Shown here: in pieces, positions 8,958 through 17,024 of the stretch
How the letters are laid out: each line of letters opens with the position of its first letter
How positions within the stretch are numbered: position 1 is the first letter of the stretch
Assembly: GCF_004402595.1 (NCBI RefSeq)
Contig: NZ_SOFY01000062.1
Span: 1 to 51,451, forward strand
From: Cryobacterium shii
GTDB lineage: Bacteria; Actinomycetota; Actinomycetes; Actinomycetales; Microbacteriaceae
Length of the DNA stretch: 51,451 nucleotides
Direction: 5' to 3'
The notes under the pieces: model-generated
Told to the model about the DNA's origin: nothing
What the model saw: the letters and a program-made list of their open reading frames with translations, nothing else
Database searches by the model: none
Position numbers and translations under genes: made by a program

Positions 8958-9324
8958 CGATGCGGCCGAGCTGCGTCAGCTTCGCGTGCAGCGCGGAGTC
9001 GCTCGGCTCGACGACGTGGGTGCCGTCGGGGAACGTGATCACGGGGATCTGCGTGCGGCCGCTGATCGCGTGGGCGCGGTCGGCGCCGTCCTCCACGAGG
9101 AGCAGGTCGACATAGTCGTAGTCGATGTTCAGCACGTCGAGCAGCTTCTTCGAGCGGCGGCAGTCGCCGCACCAGTCCGCGCCGAACATGGTGATGCGCG
9201 AGTCGGAGGTGGAGGTGGCGGTGGTGGCGTCTGCGAGGGCGGCGGTGTTTGCGAGGGCTGCGTCGTCAGCGAGGGCGGCGGTGTCTGCGGCGGAGGTGAC
9301 TGCGGGAGCGGCGTGGTCGGTCAT
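8953..9324 (-). CDS. Mycoredoxin/glutaredoxin-like protein
   Basis: This is a thioredoxin-fold oxidoreductase with the CGDC active site (ITMFGADWCGDCRRSKKLL), a cis-proline segment TQIPVITFPDGTHVVEPSD and the length of actinobacterial mycoredoxin after the first 45 residues. The family reduces mycothiol-mixed disulfides in the cytoplasm. The N-terminal extension is an Ala/Asp/Thr-rich repeat (AALADDAALANTAALADA) encoded by imperfect tandem DNA repeats, and is probably a disordered tail. I chose the ATG at 9324 (MTDHAAP); a shorter form starting nearer the thioredoxin fold cannot be excluded. Confidence 0.85.
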   Translation of the reverse strand: MTDHAAPAVTSAADTAALADDAALANTAALADATTATSTSDSRITMFGADWCGDCRRSKKLLDVLNIDYDYVDLLLVEDGADRAHAISGRTQIPVITFPDGTHVVEPSDSALHAKLTQLGRIG

Positions 9325-9794
9325 CCGTTCATCGTAAGCGGCCCCGCTGACTCTTCCCCTGCACGCCGCTCGTCTCTTTCCCCCCACCGCCCACCCCCCG
9401 CTCGTCTCCTCCCCCCGCCCACCGCTCGTCTCCTCCCCCCGCCCACCACTCCCGTCCCGTTAGCCACTCCCGCCCCACACCATCCCGCCGAACGGTGAGT
9501 ATGGCTCGTGTTTTTTGCCAAAAGTGGGGCCGAACTCACGGCTCGGCGCGAGATGGGCGGCGACGGATGGGCGGCGAGCGGCGAGGCGGCGGCGGCGAGG
9601 CGGCGAGGCGGGGCGGGCGGTGAGGCGGGGCAGGTGGTGAGGCGGGGCAGGTGGTGAGGCGGGGCGGGCGGTGAGGCGGGGCAGGCGGCGAGGCGGGGCA
9701 GGCGGTGAGGCGGGGCAGGTGGTGAGGCGGGGCAAGGGCGAGGCGGCGGGCGGCGCGAGCGTCGCGCGGCGCGTGCGGCGACGGATGCCCCGAG
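9325..9794. repeat. Gene-free 470 bp with two minisatellites
   Basis: No gene is seen. Positions about 9365-9470 are an almost pure pyrimidine strand with about four imperfect units of GCTCGTCTCCTCCCCCCGCCC. Positions about 9550-9745 are G-rich with more than ten imperfect units built on GGTGAGGCGGGGCAGG. The reverse-strand frame through the second block only translates the repeat (Pro/Arg/Leu). Regularly spaced GG and GGGG tracts could fold into G-quadruplexes. Confidence 0.8.
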
Positions 9795-10121
9795 TCAGCC
9801 GAACATGTTGAGCATCAGCCGGGACTCCTCGAGCGCCTCGACCTCGTGCGGCAGCCCGGCGTCGAGGCGCAGCAGTGCGCCGGGCACGAGCCGGGTGACC
9901 TTTCCGCCGGCGGTGACCCGAAGGCATCCGTCGAGGGCCTGCATCAGCAGGATCGTGGGCGCCGTGTGCTGCTTCAGCACGTGACCCGACTCGAATGTCA
10001 GCACGACCACGCGAACACCGGGGGAGTTGAGCACCCGGGTGTGGCCCAGACCGCCGGGCTCGACGACGGCGTCGGCACGCACATTCGAGGCAAAGGTGAG
10101 GGGCGGGGGTGAGGTGGCCAT
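9795..10121 (-). CDS. Cupin-domain protein
   Basis: This 108-aa protein is a single small beta-barrel. It shows GVRVVVLTFESGHVLKQHTA (first cupin motif, His present), VTAGGKVTRLVPGALLRLDAGLPHEVEALEES (second motif with PHEV) and an aromatic-poor C-terminus. Such stand-alone cupins bind a metal and are often sensors or small isomerases. The substrate is unknown. The ATG at 10121 has a weak ribosome site. It is transcribed away from the Nudix gene, so the two are divergent. Confidence 0.8.
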   Translation of the reverse strand: MATSPPPLTFASNVRADAVVEPGGLGHTRVLNSPGVRVVVLTFESGHVLKQHTAPTILLMQALDGCLRVTAGGKVTRLVPGALLRLDAGLPHEVEALEESRLMLNMFG

Positions 10122-10292
10122 GCCCGTTACGGTAGTCCTCCACGGATGCCGCGGCGAACCTTCCCTCCGCCGGCGCAGGTTCTATCCCCCGCCGGCTTCC
10201 CCAACTTGCGCCGCGAGCGGATCATGGTTCGACGGGCCCGCGCCCGCCCGGAGCGCCCGCAGAAGCACGCAGAATCAGGGGGAAGGATGCCG

Positions 10293-10790
10293 ATGACCGT
10301 ACTCAGTGCCGGGATACTGCTCTACCGCGTCACGGAAGCCGGGGCCCTGCAGGTCTGGATCGCGCACATGGGCGGGCCGTTCTGGGCGCACAAGGACGAG
10401 CGGGCGTGGTCGATCCCCAAGGGCGAATACGCCGCCGGGGAAGACCCCTTCGCCGTGGCGAAGCGCGAGTTCGAGGAGGAGGTCGGCGTGCCCGCTCCGG
10501 AGGTCGACTACGCCGAACTGGGGGAGTTCAGACAGCCGTCCGGCAAGGTGATCACGGTCTTCACGGCCGAAGCCGACGCCGCTTTTCGGGTCGACCGCAT
10601 CATCAGCAACACGTTCCCGCTCGAGTGGCCCCGCGGCTCGGGGCGGGTGCGAGACTTCCCTGAAATAGATGACGCCCGCTGGTTCACGGCAACGGATGCC
10701 CGCGCCAGGCTCGTGCGCGGACAGGTCGTCGTGCTCGACGCGCTCGAACAGCGGGTGTGCCCCGGAGACACGGTGACCGGCGGCGAGTGA
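10293..10790 (+). CDS. Nudix hydrolase
   Basis: The 165-aa protein has a complete Nudix box: G-x5-E-x7-REFEEEVGV in the segment starting KGEYAAGEDPF, residues about 44-66. The opening SAGILLYR and the tail with WFTATDARARL are usual for the family, which hydrolyses nucleoside diphosphates linked to another moiety. The exact substrate is unknown. I chose the ATG at 10293 because GGAAGG lies 6 nt before it; the in-frame ATG at 10287 is too close to that site. Confidence 0.88.
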   Translation: MTVLSAGILLYRVTEAGALQVWIAHMGGPFWAHKDERAWSIPKGEYAAGEDPFAVAKREFEEEVGVPAPEVDYAELGEFRQPSGKVITVFTAEADAAFRVDRIISNTFPLEWPRGSGRVRDFPEIDDARWFTATDARARLVRGQVVVLDALEQRVCPGDTVTGGE

Positions 10791-10841
10791 CGGCCCCTTT
10801 GGGGGGTCGCAAATATTCCGGCCGGTGTCGGAGACCGCTGC

Positions 10842-10878
10842 TAGGTTCGGTGTAAGAGAAGGCCGCTGGGGGACTGAA
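10842..10878 (+). promoter_or_regulatory. Putative promoter -10 and leader of the GGDEF gene
   Basis: TAGGTT at 10842-10847 is a good actinobacterial -10 candidate. The leader ends in GCTGGGGGACTGAA (10865-10878) directly before the GTG start. The same 14-mer, also downstream of a TAGGCT box, precedes a start codon at 33426. Confidence 0.35.
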
Positions 10879-10879
10879 C

Positions 10880-12709
10880 GTGAACTCGAAAGAGGTGGTG
10901 GGTGACATGGTGTCCACGTCGGCGCCGGTCCTGAACTCGGTGTCGACCCTGCCGGCCGATCCGGCACTCGCGACACCGCTCCCGACACCGCTCCCGACAC
11001 CGCTCGCGACACCGCTCGCGACACCGCTCCCGACACCGCTCCCGACACCGCTCGCGAAACCATTCGCGAAACCGCTCCGGACCCCCTCCGCCCTCGCGAC
11101 AGTCGTTCTCCCGACGGTCGAGGACCTCCTCCGTGCCTGCGAACGGTCGAGCGCCGAGGGGCGCCACCGTGAGGGCGCCGCCCAGGCCGAGGAAATCCTG
11201 GCGCGACCGGATGCGAGCGCGGTGCAGCAGGCGCAAGTGCGCGAACTGCTGGCGCTGCACCGGCTGCGGCTGGGGGATTTCAAGGAAGCCGTGCAACAGG
11301 GCCTCCTGGCGCTGGAAGCCCTGACCAGCAGCGGCGACCTGCTCCGGCAGTCGAAGGTGCACTGTACCCTGGCGCTGGCCTTCACCGACACGGGCTTGAA
11401 GGAGCAGGCACTTCAACACGTCCTGGCCGCGATCGAAGCCGCCCGGGACTGCGGCAACACGACCGCCGAGTTCTGGGCGCTCAGCCGGTCCTCCACCGTG
11501 CACGGCTCCATGGGCGACCTCGCGCGCGGAGTCGAGCTTGGCCGTCAGGCACTGGCCCTGTCCCGCACCCTCGACGACCCCGAAGTCAACTTCGTCGCCC
11601 TGAACAACCTGTCCGACAGTTGCCTGGAGGCCGCTCGGGTTCAGCGCGTCCAGGGCTTGAACCCGTCTCCGACGCTGCACTGGGGTCTGTCCCTGGTGCG
11701 GGAGGCGGTTGCGGTCGCCCACGCCCAGGGGCACACCTTCTTCGAGACCATCGCCCTCACCAACCTCGTCAGCATCCTGATCGAGCTCGACGAGCACGAC
11801 GAGGCCCGTGAGCAGGCCGGCCGGTCCAAGGCGCTGGCGAACGTCAACGGTTTTCACAATCTCGAGGTGAACAACGACGCACAGCTGGCCGAGGTGGTGC
11901 GGGCCGAGGGCCACCTCGACGACGCCACCGCGATGATGGAAGCCCAGCTCGCCGACCCCTCTCTCGACAACGACCCGCCCCTTCTGATCCGGCTGCACGA
12001 ATCTCTGTTCGAGATGCACAAGGAAAGCGGGCGCTTCGAGCGAGCCCTGGCGCACCACGAGAAGCTGCACGCCCTGACGTTGAACATGACGACGCAGACG
12101 GCCGAGATCCAGTCCCAGATGCTGATCAATACCATGGGGATCGAGCAGGCCAACCATGAGGCGGAGCGTTCGCAGCTCGAGGCGGAGATGCTGCGCATCC
12201 GTGCTGAGGAATTGGAACAGCAGGCCAACACCGACCCGCTCACCAGGCTGCCGAACCGGCGGGCGCTGGACCGCGAGCTGCCCAACCTGATGGATCGTGC
12301 GCAGGATCTGGCCCAGCCCTTGTGCGCGGCCATGATCGATATGGACCACTTCAAACGGGTCAACGACGTCCACGGGCACGGCATCGGCGACCAGGTCCTG
12401 GCCGAGATGGCCACCCTGCTGCGGGGCGTCACCCGCGAAAGCGACCTGGCCGTGCGCGTGGGCGGCGAGGAGTTCCTGCTCGTCCTGGCCGACACCAGCC
12501 CCGCGCAGGCCGAAAAAGTCTGCGAACGCCTCATCGCCTCGGTGCGCGGGTTCGCCTGGGGCGACCTGGCCGAGGGACTGGCCTGCACGGCGAGCGTCGG
12601 TCTGGCCGCCCGACAGACCTCGGAGAGCGTGGCGCAGTGGCTCGCTCGCGCCGACGCGGCCTTGTATGCCGCCAAGAACGGCGGCCGCGACCGGGTCGTC
12701 GCCGCCTGA
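10880..12709 (+). CDS. TPR-containing diguanylate cyclase (GGDEF)
   Basis: The 609-aa cytoplasmic protein probably synthesises cyclic di-GMP from GTP. Residues about 30-65 are a Pro/Thr/Leu repeat (ATPLPTPL) encoded by 12-bp tandem units. Residues 75-430 are helical TPR-like repeats, a short coiled coil follows (EAERSQLEAEMLRIRAEELE), and the C-terminal GGDEF domain starts at NTDPLTRLPNRRAL. The active-site motif reads GGEEF (about 528-532) and an RESD inhibitory site lies five residues before it (519-522), so an active, product-inhibited enzyme is expected. No membrane segment is present. GTG at 10880 follows GGGGGA; ATG at 10907 is an alternative. The NERD gene starts 4 nt downstream. Confidence 0.92.
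   Translation: MNSKEVVGDMVSTSAPVLNSVSTLPADPALATPLPTPLPTPLATPLATPLPTPLPTPLAKPFAKPLRTPSALATVVLPTVEDLLRACERSSAEGRHREGAAQAEEILARPDASAVQQAQVRELLALHRLRLGDFKEAVQQGLLALEALTSSGDLLRQSKVHCTLALAFTDTGLKEQALQHVLAAIEAARDCGNTTAEFWALSRSSTVHGSMGDLARGVELGRQALALSRTLDDPEVNFVALNNLSDSCLEAARVQRVQGLNPSPTLHWGLSLVREAVAVAHAQGHTFFETIALTNLVSILIELDEHDEAREQAGRSKALANVNGFHNLEVNNDAQLAEVVRAEGHLDDATAMMEAQLADPSLDNDPPLLIRLHESLFEMHKESGRFERALAHHEKLHALTLNMTTQTAEIQSQMLINTMGIEQANHEAERSQLEAEMLRIRAEELEQQANTDPLTRLPNRRALDRELPNLMDRAQDLAQPLCAAMIDMDHFKRVNDVHGHGIGDQVLAEMATLLRGVTRESDLAVRVGGEEFLLVLADTSPAQAEKVCERLIASVRGFAWGDLAEGLACTASVGLAARQTSESVAQWLARADAALYAAKNGGRDRVVAA
10970..11075 (+). repeat. 12-bp tandem repeat inside the GGDEF gene
   Basis: About eight units of CGACACCGCTCC or CGACACCGCTCG encode alternating TPLP/TPLA. 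The unit length keeps the frame, so copy number can vary without breaking the gene. Confidence 0.8.
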
Positions 12710-12712
12710 GCC

Positions 12713-13537
12713 ATGACGTCACAGACCCCGACCATGGGTGAGCAGCGCGCGGCCCGATCGGTGATCGAGGAACTGCTGCGGCAGCAGAGCACCACGCCGG
12801 CCCGCAACGGCTTCAGCCGGCTCTTCGGCTACTCCCCGCTCGGCGACGACAGCGTCAGCTGGTACCTCGGCGCGAAGGGCGAACTCGAGGTCGGCGGCAT
12901 CCTCGCCACGCTTCCGCCCGACTGGACGGCCTTCCACGCCCTGCCGATCGGCAAGAAGGGCGCCGACATCGACCACCTCGTCATCGGCCCCGGTGGCCTC
13001 TTCACCCTCAACACCAAGAACCACTCCGGCAAGGGCGTCTGGGTCGCCGGCCGCACCCTGATGGTCTCCGGCCACCGGGTTCCCCACATCCGCAACGCCG
13101 AGCACGAGGCCGACCGGGTCACCAAACTGCTGCGAGAACGGATGCCGCGCCTCGCGGCCGCCCAGCCCGTGATCGCGCTCGTGAACCCGAAGTCGCTCAC
13201 CGTCAAGTCCACGCCGGAACGGGTGAAGGTCGTCACCGCTCCCGGGCTGCGGCGCTGGCTGATCACGCAGCCCGTCTCCATGGGACCCGCCGAGCTGGCG
13301 AACCTCGCCGCGATCATCGATGACCCCGCGACCTGGCCGACCCCGGTATTCCCGCCAACGGAGCATCCGTTCGCGCAGTTCGCGGTCCTCGACGCCGAGG
13401 TGCGGCAGGCCAGGGTGCGGCGCACCCTGTGGAAGTTACTGGGCGCCGTCGTGGCGGCGGCCGTGGCGGTCTCGGTCGGACCGCCCCTGCTGACCGCGGT
13501 CCTGACCGCCTTCATGGGCTCCGCCACGAACCCGTAG
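12713..13537 (+). CDS. NERD (nuclease-related) domain protein with C-terminal membrane segment
   Basis: The 274-aa protein has a NERD domain at about residues 55-145: KGELEVGGILATLP, GADIDHLVIGPGGLFTLNTKNH and the following KGVWVAG. The D-x-D...K pattern is like that of restriction-type nucleases, and the family is inferred to process DNA. Residues about 245-270 (LLGAVVAAAVAVSVGPPLL) form a membrane helix, so the nuclease-like domain is probably tethered to the membrane. It starts 4 nt after the GGDEF stop and is likely co-transcribed. A decayed paralogue lies at about 30936-31744. The ATG at 12734 (MGEQRAARSV) is an alternative start. Confidence 0.85.
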   Translation: MTSQTPTMGEQRAARSVIEELLRQQSTTPARNGFSRLFGYSPLGDDSVSWYLGAKGELEVGGILATLPPDWTAFHALPIGKKGADIDHLVIGPGGLFTLNTKNHSGKGVWVAGRTLMVSGHRVPHIRNAEHEADRVTKLLRERMPRLAAAQPVIALVNPKSLTVKSTPERVKVVTAPGLRRWLITQPVSMGPAELANLAAIIDDPATWPTPVFPPTEHPFAQFAVLDAEVRQARVRRTLWKLLGAVVAAAVAVSVGPPLLTAVLTAFMGSATNP

Positions 13538-14011
13538 CCGTCACGTGGTCGTCCCGCGGCCGTCCCGCGGCCGTCCCGCGGTGGCCGGGGGGCAGCGGCC
13601 CGGGGGCAGTAGCCCCCCGATGCCCGCCAAGCCAATGGCACGGAGCTCCCGTGTGGCCAACTCAGGAAAACCACTTCGGAATGCCCGAATCCGGCCGGTT
13701 TCGGCCTGTTTTCTGGGGAATCACCTGAGTTAGCCACAACCCACCGCGCCAACGGGGCCCGCGGCGCCGGTGAGCGAGGCTGGCCGGGATGCGCCGCGCC
13801 CACCCGGCAGCTTCCCCTCGCGGCAGATCACCGCCGGCAGATCACGGCCGGTCGGGCGCCGCTGTCCCTCGAAGAAGGCGGAGCAGCAACCCGCATTTCG
13901 CCCGTATTCTCATATGGGGGGAATGAGCCCGAGCAGCATCCGGCGACGGCGTTGTCGCGGGCACGCCACGGCTCACTGCATGCCCCCAACGGACCTTACC
14001 CGGGGGAACGC
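13538..14011. other. Gene-free 470 bp between the NERD and ADP-ribosylglycohydrolase genes
   Basis: No gene is recognised. It begins with three tandem GTCCCGCGGCC units (about 13550-13582), then carries the palindromic element at 13653-13737. The rest is GC-rich without recognisable coding signal. The final 10 bases include CGGGGGAA, the probable ribosome site of the next gene. Confidence 0.5.
13653..13737. repeat. Palindromic element with 14-bp arms
   Basis: GTGGCCAACTCAGG (13653-13666) is repeated in inverted orientation as CCTGAGTTAGCCAC (13724-13737), one mismatch, with a 57-nt interior that itself is partly self-complementary. It resembles a small REP/MITE-like element or a bulky terminator for the NERD gene. 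Confidence 0.5.
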
Positions 14012-15796
14012 TTGAAACGTACGTCTGCTCAATTGGATCGCGCCGCCGGCGTGATGCTCGGCATGGCCTGCGGCGATGCCCTCGGTGCCGGCTACGAATT
14101 CGGCCCGCCCCTCGCGGCCGATGCCTCCGTCACGATGAAGGGCGGCGGCGGGTTCAACTGGGCCCCCGGCGAGTGGACCGACGACACCTCCATGGCCGTT
14201 CCGATCCTGAACGCGATCGCCGCCGGCCAGGACCTCCGCGACGAAGCGGTGCTCGACGGGATCGTGGCCGTCTGGGTCGACTGGGCCCGCACGGCGCCGG
14301 ACGTGGGCAACCAGCTGCGCGCGGTGCTCTCCCGAACCGAGCTCACCGCATCCGCGGTGCGCATCGTCGCCCGCGCCCACCACGAGACGCACGGCAGCAG
14401 CGGCGGCAACGGCTCGCTGATGCGAACCGCCCCGGTGGCGCTGGCCTACCTCGACGACCCGGTCGCGCTCGCCGGCGCCGCCCGCGCCGTCAGTGACCTC
14501 ACCCATTTTGAGACGGATGCCGGCGACGCCTGCGTGCTCTGGTGCCTGGCAATTCGGCACGCGGTGCTCGAGGGCACCCTCGACGTCCGGGTGGGTCTAG
14601 GCGCGCTTCCGCCCGAGCGCCGCGAGCTCTGGGAATCCCGCTTCGTCGTGGCCGAGGCCGGAAGCCCCTCCGACTTCAGCCGCAACGGCTGGGTCGTGGA
14701 AGCGCTGCAGGGCGCCTGGTCAGCGATCACGCTTCCGGGCCGCGAGGCCGCAGCTGCGGCCACCGCGGCCGAGACCGTCGTCGCTGCGTCCACCGCGGCC
14801 GAGACCGCCACCGCGGCCGAGACCGCGGCCGAGACCGCCACCGCCACCGCCACCGCGGCCGGCACCCCCGCCGCCCACCTCCGGCACTCGCTCGAACTCG
14901 CCGTGCGCGGCGGCCGCGACACCGACACGGTCGCCGCGATCGCCGGCGGGCTGCTCGGGGGCCGCTACGGGGCATCCGCGGTGCCGGCCGCGTGGCGCCG
15001 GATCGTGCACGGCTGGCCGAACGGGCTGCGCTCCGACGAGCTGGTGCGGCAGGGCGTGCTGGCCGCGCGCGCCGACGGCGGACGATCACGCCGCAACGGT
15101 GACCTGCCCGAGCGCCGCGACCCGGCCACCCCCGACCGGCGCGAAGCCGGTGCCCCCGAGCGCCGAGACCCGGCCGTGCTCGACCGTCGCGCGCGCAAGG
15201 ACCGCGTCGCGACCACCTGGCCCACCGCCGACCACCTCGCCTACGCCACCTCCGGCGACATCTCCACCCTGGTGCGGCACCCGCACGACGACGGTGTCTG
15301 GCTCGGCGCAGTCGGTATCCTCGACGACCTCCCGGCCGAGATCGACGCCGTCGTGTCGCTCTGCCGGGTCGGGCGCAGCCAGGTGCCTGATCGCATCCGT
15401 GCCGAGAATCGGGTCGCGGTCTGGCTGGTCGACGAGGTCGATCCGCGGGCCAACCCCAACCTCACCTTCGTGCTCGAGGACACGGTCGACGCGATCGCGG
15501 CGCTGCGGGCGGAGGGTCGCACCGTATTCGTGCACTGTGTGCAGGCGATCAGCCGCACGCCCACGGTCGGGGCGCTCTACGCGGCGAGGCACCGGGGCGT
15601 GCCGATCGAGCAGGCGCTGCGCGAGGTGACGGATGCCCTGCCGAACGCCAATCCCAACGTCACCTTCCTGCGCGAGCTGGTTCCGCCGCCGCTGCCGACG
15701 CCGACGACGCCGCTTCGAACGCTTCCGACGCCGCCGACGACGCTGCCGTTTCCCGGAGCGGGAGCCGTCGCCGGATCCCTGAACGGGCAGCCTTGA
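14012..15796 (+). CDS. ADP-ribosylglycohydrolase fused to a dual-specificity-type phosphatase domain
   Basis: Two enzymes are joined in one 594-aa chain. Residues 1-340 are a DraG-like ADP-ribosylglycohydrolase (GMACGDALGAGYEF, WTDDTSMA, GRDTDTVAAIAGGLLGG), which removes ADP-ribose from proteins or small molecules using two Mg ions. Residues about 400-560 are a phosphatase-like domain with the C-x5-R loop HCVQAISRTPT (Cys about 509). Between and inside them are Ala/Thr/Glu repeats (about 245-285) and an Arg-rich linker with repeated ERRDPA. TTG at 14012 follows CGGGGGAA and begins just before the conserved part. The longer TTG at 13952 lacks such a site. A palindromic repeat lies 42 nt downstream. 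Confidence 0.85.
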   Translation: MKRTSAQLDRAAGVMLGMACGDALGAGYEFGPPLAADASVTMKGGGGFNWAPGEWTDDTSMAVPILNAIAAGQDLRDEAVLDGIVAVWVDWARTAPDVGNQLRAVLSRTELTASAVRIVARAHHETHGSSGGNGSLMRTAPVALAYLDDPVALAGAARAVSDLTHFETDAGDACVLWCLAIRHAVLEGTLDVRVGLGALPPERRELWESRFVVAEAGSPSDFSRNGWVVEALQGAWSAITLPGREAAAAATAAETVVAASTAAETATAAETAAETATATATAAGTPAAHLRHSLELAVRGGRDTDTVAAIAGGLLGGRYGASAVPAAWRRIVHGWPNGLRSDELVRQGVLAARADGGRSRRNGDLPERRDPATPDRREAGAPERRDPAVLDRRARKDRVATTWPTADHLAYATSGDISTLVRHPHDDGVWLGAVGILDDLPAEIDAVVSLCRVGRSQVPDRIRAENRVAVWLVDEVDPRANPNLTFVLEDTVDAIAALRAEGRTVFVHCVQAISRTPTVGALYAARHRGVPIEQALREVTDALPNANPNVTFLRELVPPPLPTPTTPLRTLPTPPTTLPFPGAGAVAGSLNGQP

Positions 15797-15837
15797 CGGT
15801 TCGCGCCGGCGTCCGCGGCTGACACTCGGCCGAATCC

Positions 15838-15894
15838 GTGAGGGGTCCCGAATCGACCTTCCCGGGGCGATTGAAGGTCGATTTGGGACCCCTC
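15838..15894. repeat. Palindromic dispersed element, copy 1
   Basis: Left arm 15840-15861 (starts GAGGGGTCCCGAATCGACC) and right arm 15873-15894 (ends TTTGGGACCCCTC) pair over 22 bp with one mismatch and an 11-nt loop. Related copies lie at 20101-20157 and 30834-30892. All three lie just downstream of genes. Confidence 0.85.
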
Positions 15895-15922
15895 AAGGCG
15901 CGGCGTGGCATCCGCTCGCTGC

Positions 15923-16732
15923 CTATTCCGTGTCGAAATCGCTGCCCGGCCCAAGGTACTCATCAGGAATCGCAGTACCCCGAGCCGCGAAGAAATCGGT
16001 CACATGGCCCCGACCGCAGGCCTTGGGGTCACCCGTCGGCGGTGGATTGAAGTCTTTCGGCCACGTCGTACCCACGTCGTAGCAAACTCCCGTGAGATTC
16101 GTGTCGATGAAGCTGGCCTCAGTGAGGTCCGAGCCGTAAAGCATCGCCTCAGTGAGATCTGCATGGTCTACGTCGACGATTTTCATCTCCATCAACTTGG
16201 CGTGGACCAGCGTGGCGGCGAAGAAAGTCAAGGCAGGCCCGTGCTTACGGTCAAACTCTGTGCGAACGAATGCGGCGCCCGTTAGTTTCGCACCGAAAAA
16301 GTCCGTGCCACCGATGTCGCTGTACGCGAAGTCGGCTCCGCGGAGGTCCGAATCGCGAAAGGCCGCTGCATTGAGATTCGCGTTTCTGAAGTCCGCGCCC
16401 GTCAGGGAGAGCCCGCTCAATTCCATTCCCTGCAGGTCTAAACCGTTGTACGGGCGTCCGCGAGCGTCGTCTGAGGACCGGTCTCGCACGAATCGAAGGT
16501 TCTCCAGCCGGTAGGACTGACCCGCCAGCGTCTCAGCGGCTGCACGCTCGCGATCCGAACGCTGGTCATCAATGTCCCGCTGCGCCTCGGTCGTAAGGAG
16601 CCCGGAGATGACGCCGGCTGCTATCCCGACGACGAGGGCGACCACGACATCGCGCACCAACCAGGGCGGGCTAGCCAGGACGCCTCTGACCCCCTTAGCG
16701 GTCACGGACTGCTGAGAATCGCTCGCTTTCAT
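15923..16732 (-). CDS. Membrane-anchored pentapeptide-repeat protein
   Basis: The 269-aa protein has one N-terminal membrane helix (residues about 28-46, VVVALVVGIAAGVISGLL), a short charged coiled stretch, then pentapeptide repeats of the A(D/N)LXX type from about residue 95 to 215 (GADFRNANL, DSDLRGADFAYSDI, HADLTEAMLYGSDLTEASF). These form a right-handed quadrilateral beta-helix. Some members mimic DNA and bind gyrase, most have no known function. Two Cys near the C-terminus could pair. It is divergent from the HNH gene, with about 290 nt between them. The DNA is somewhat less GC-rich than its neighbours. Confidence 0.85.
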   Translation of the reverse strand: MKASDSQQSVTAKGVRGVLASPPWLVRDVVVALVVGIAAGVISGLLTTEAQRDIDDQRSDRERAAAETLAGQSYRLENLRFVRDRSSDDARGRPYNGLDLQGMELSGLSLTGADFRNANLNAAAFRDSDLRGADFAYSDIGGTDFFGAKLTGAAFVRTEFDRKHGPALTFFAATLVHAKLMEMKIVDVDHADLTEAMLYGSDLTEASFIDTNLTGVCYDVGTTWPKDFNPPPTGDPKACGRGHVTDFFAARGTAIPDEYLGPGSDFDTE

Positions 16733-17024
16733 GCGGGAAGGCTACTGCGGTTCTTCGCGGTCATCCGGGAGCGACGCGCACGTTGAGCTTTTCCCGGCCG
16801 TGCGCCCTGGGTGCACGTCGCTACGCTTGCTTTGGCTTTGCCAGCCTGGGCCCGTCGATGTTCAAGTCTCTCACCTTGGCGATGCCGCGGTGGGCTGGTC
16901 GTTACGGGCCGGCCTTGTGTTCCCCCCTTCCCCGCCATCCCTCCACAATGTAAATTTGACCAGCCTATTCGCACCTATTTTGGACCACGACCGGGTGTCA
17001 GTGGTGTCCCCTAATGTGATGGGC

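Noticed and set aside
9365..9745. Possible CRISPR array
   Set aside because: Units are short, imperfect and directly adjacent without unique spacers, and no cas gene is present.
9460..10143. Reverse-strand Pro/Arg-rich frame over the minisatellite
   Set aside because: It only reads the DNA repeats and overlaps the cupin gene in another frame.
10841..12379. Reverse-strand frame with many short repeats (RERCRERC)
   Set aside because: It is the reverse translation of the 12-bp repeat and TPR-GGDEF gene; no protein family fits.
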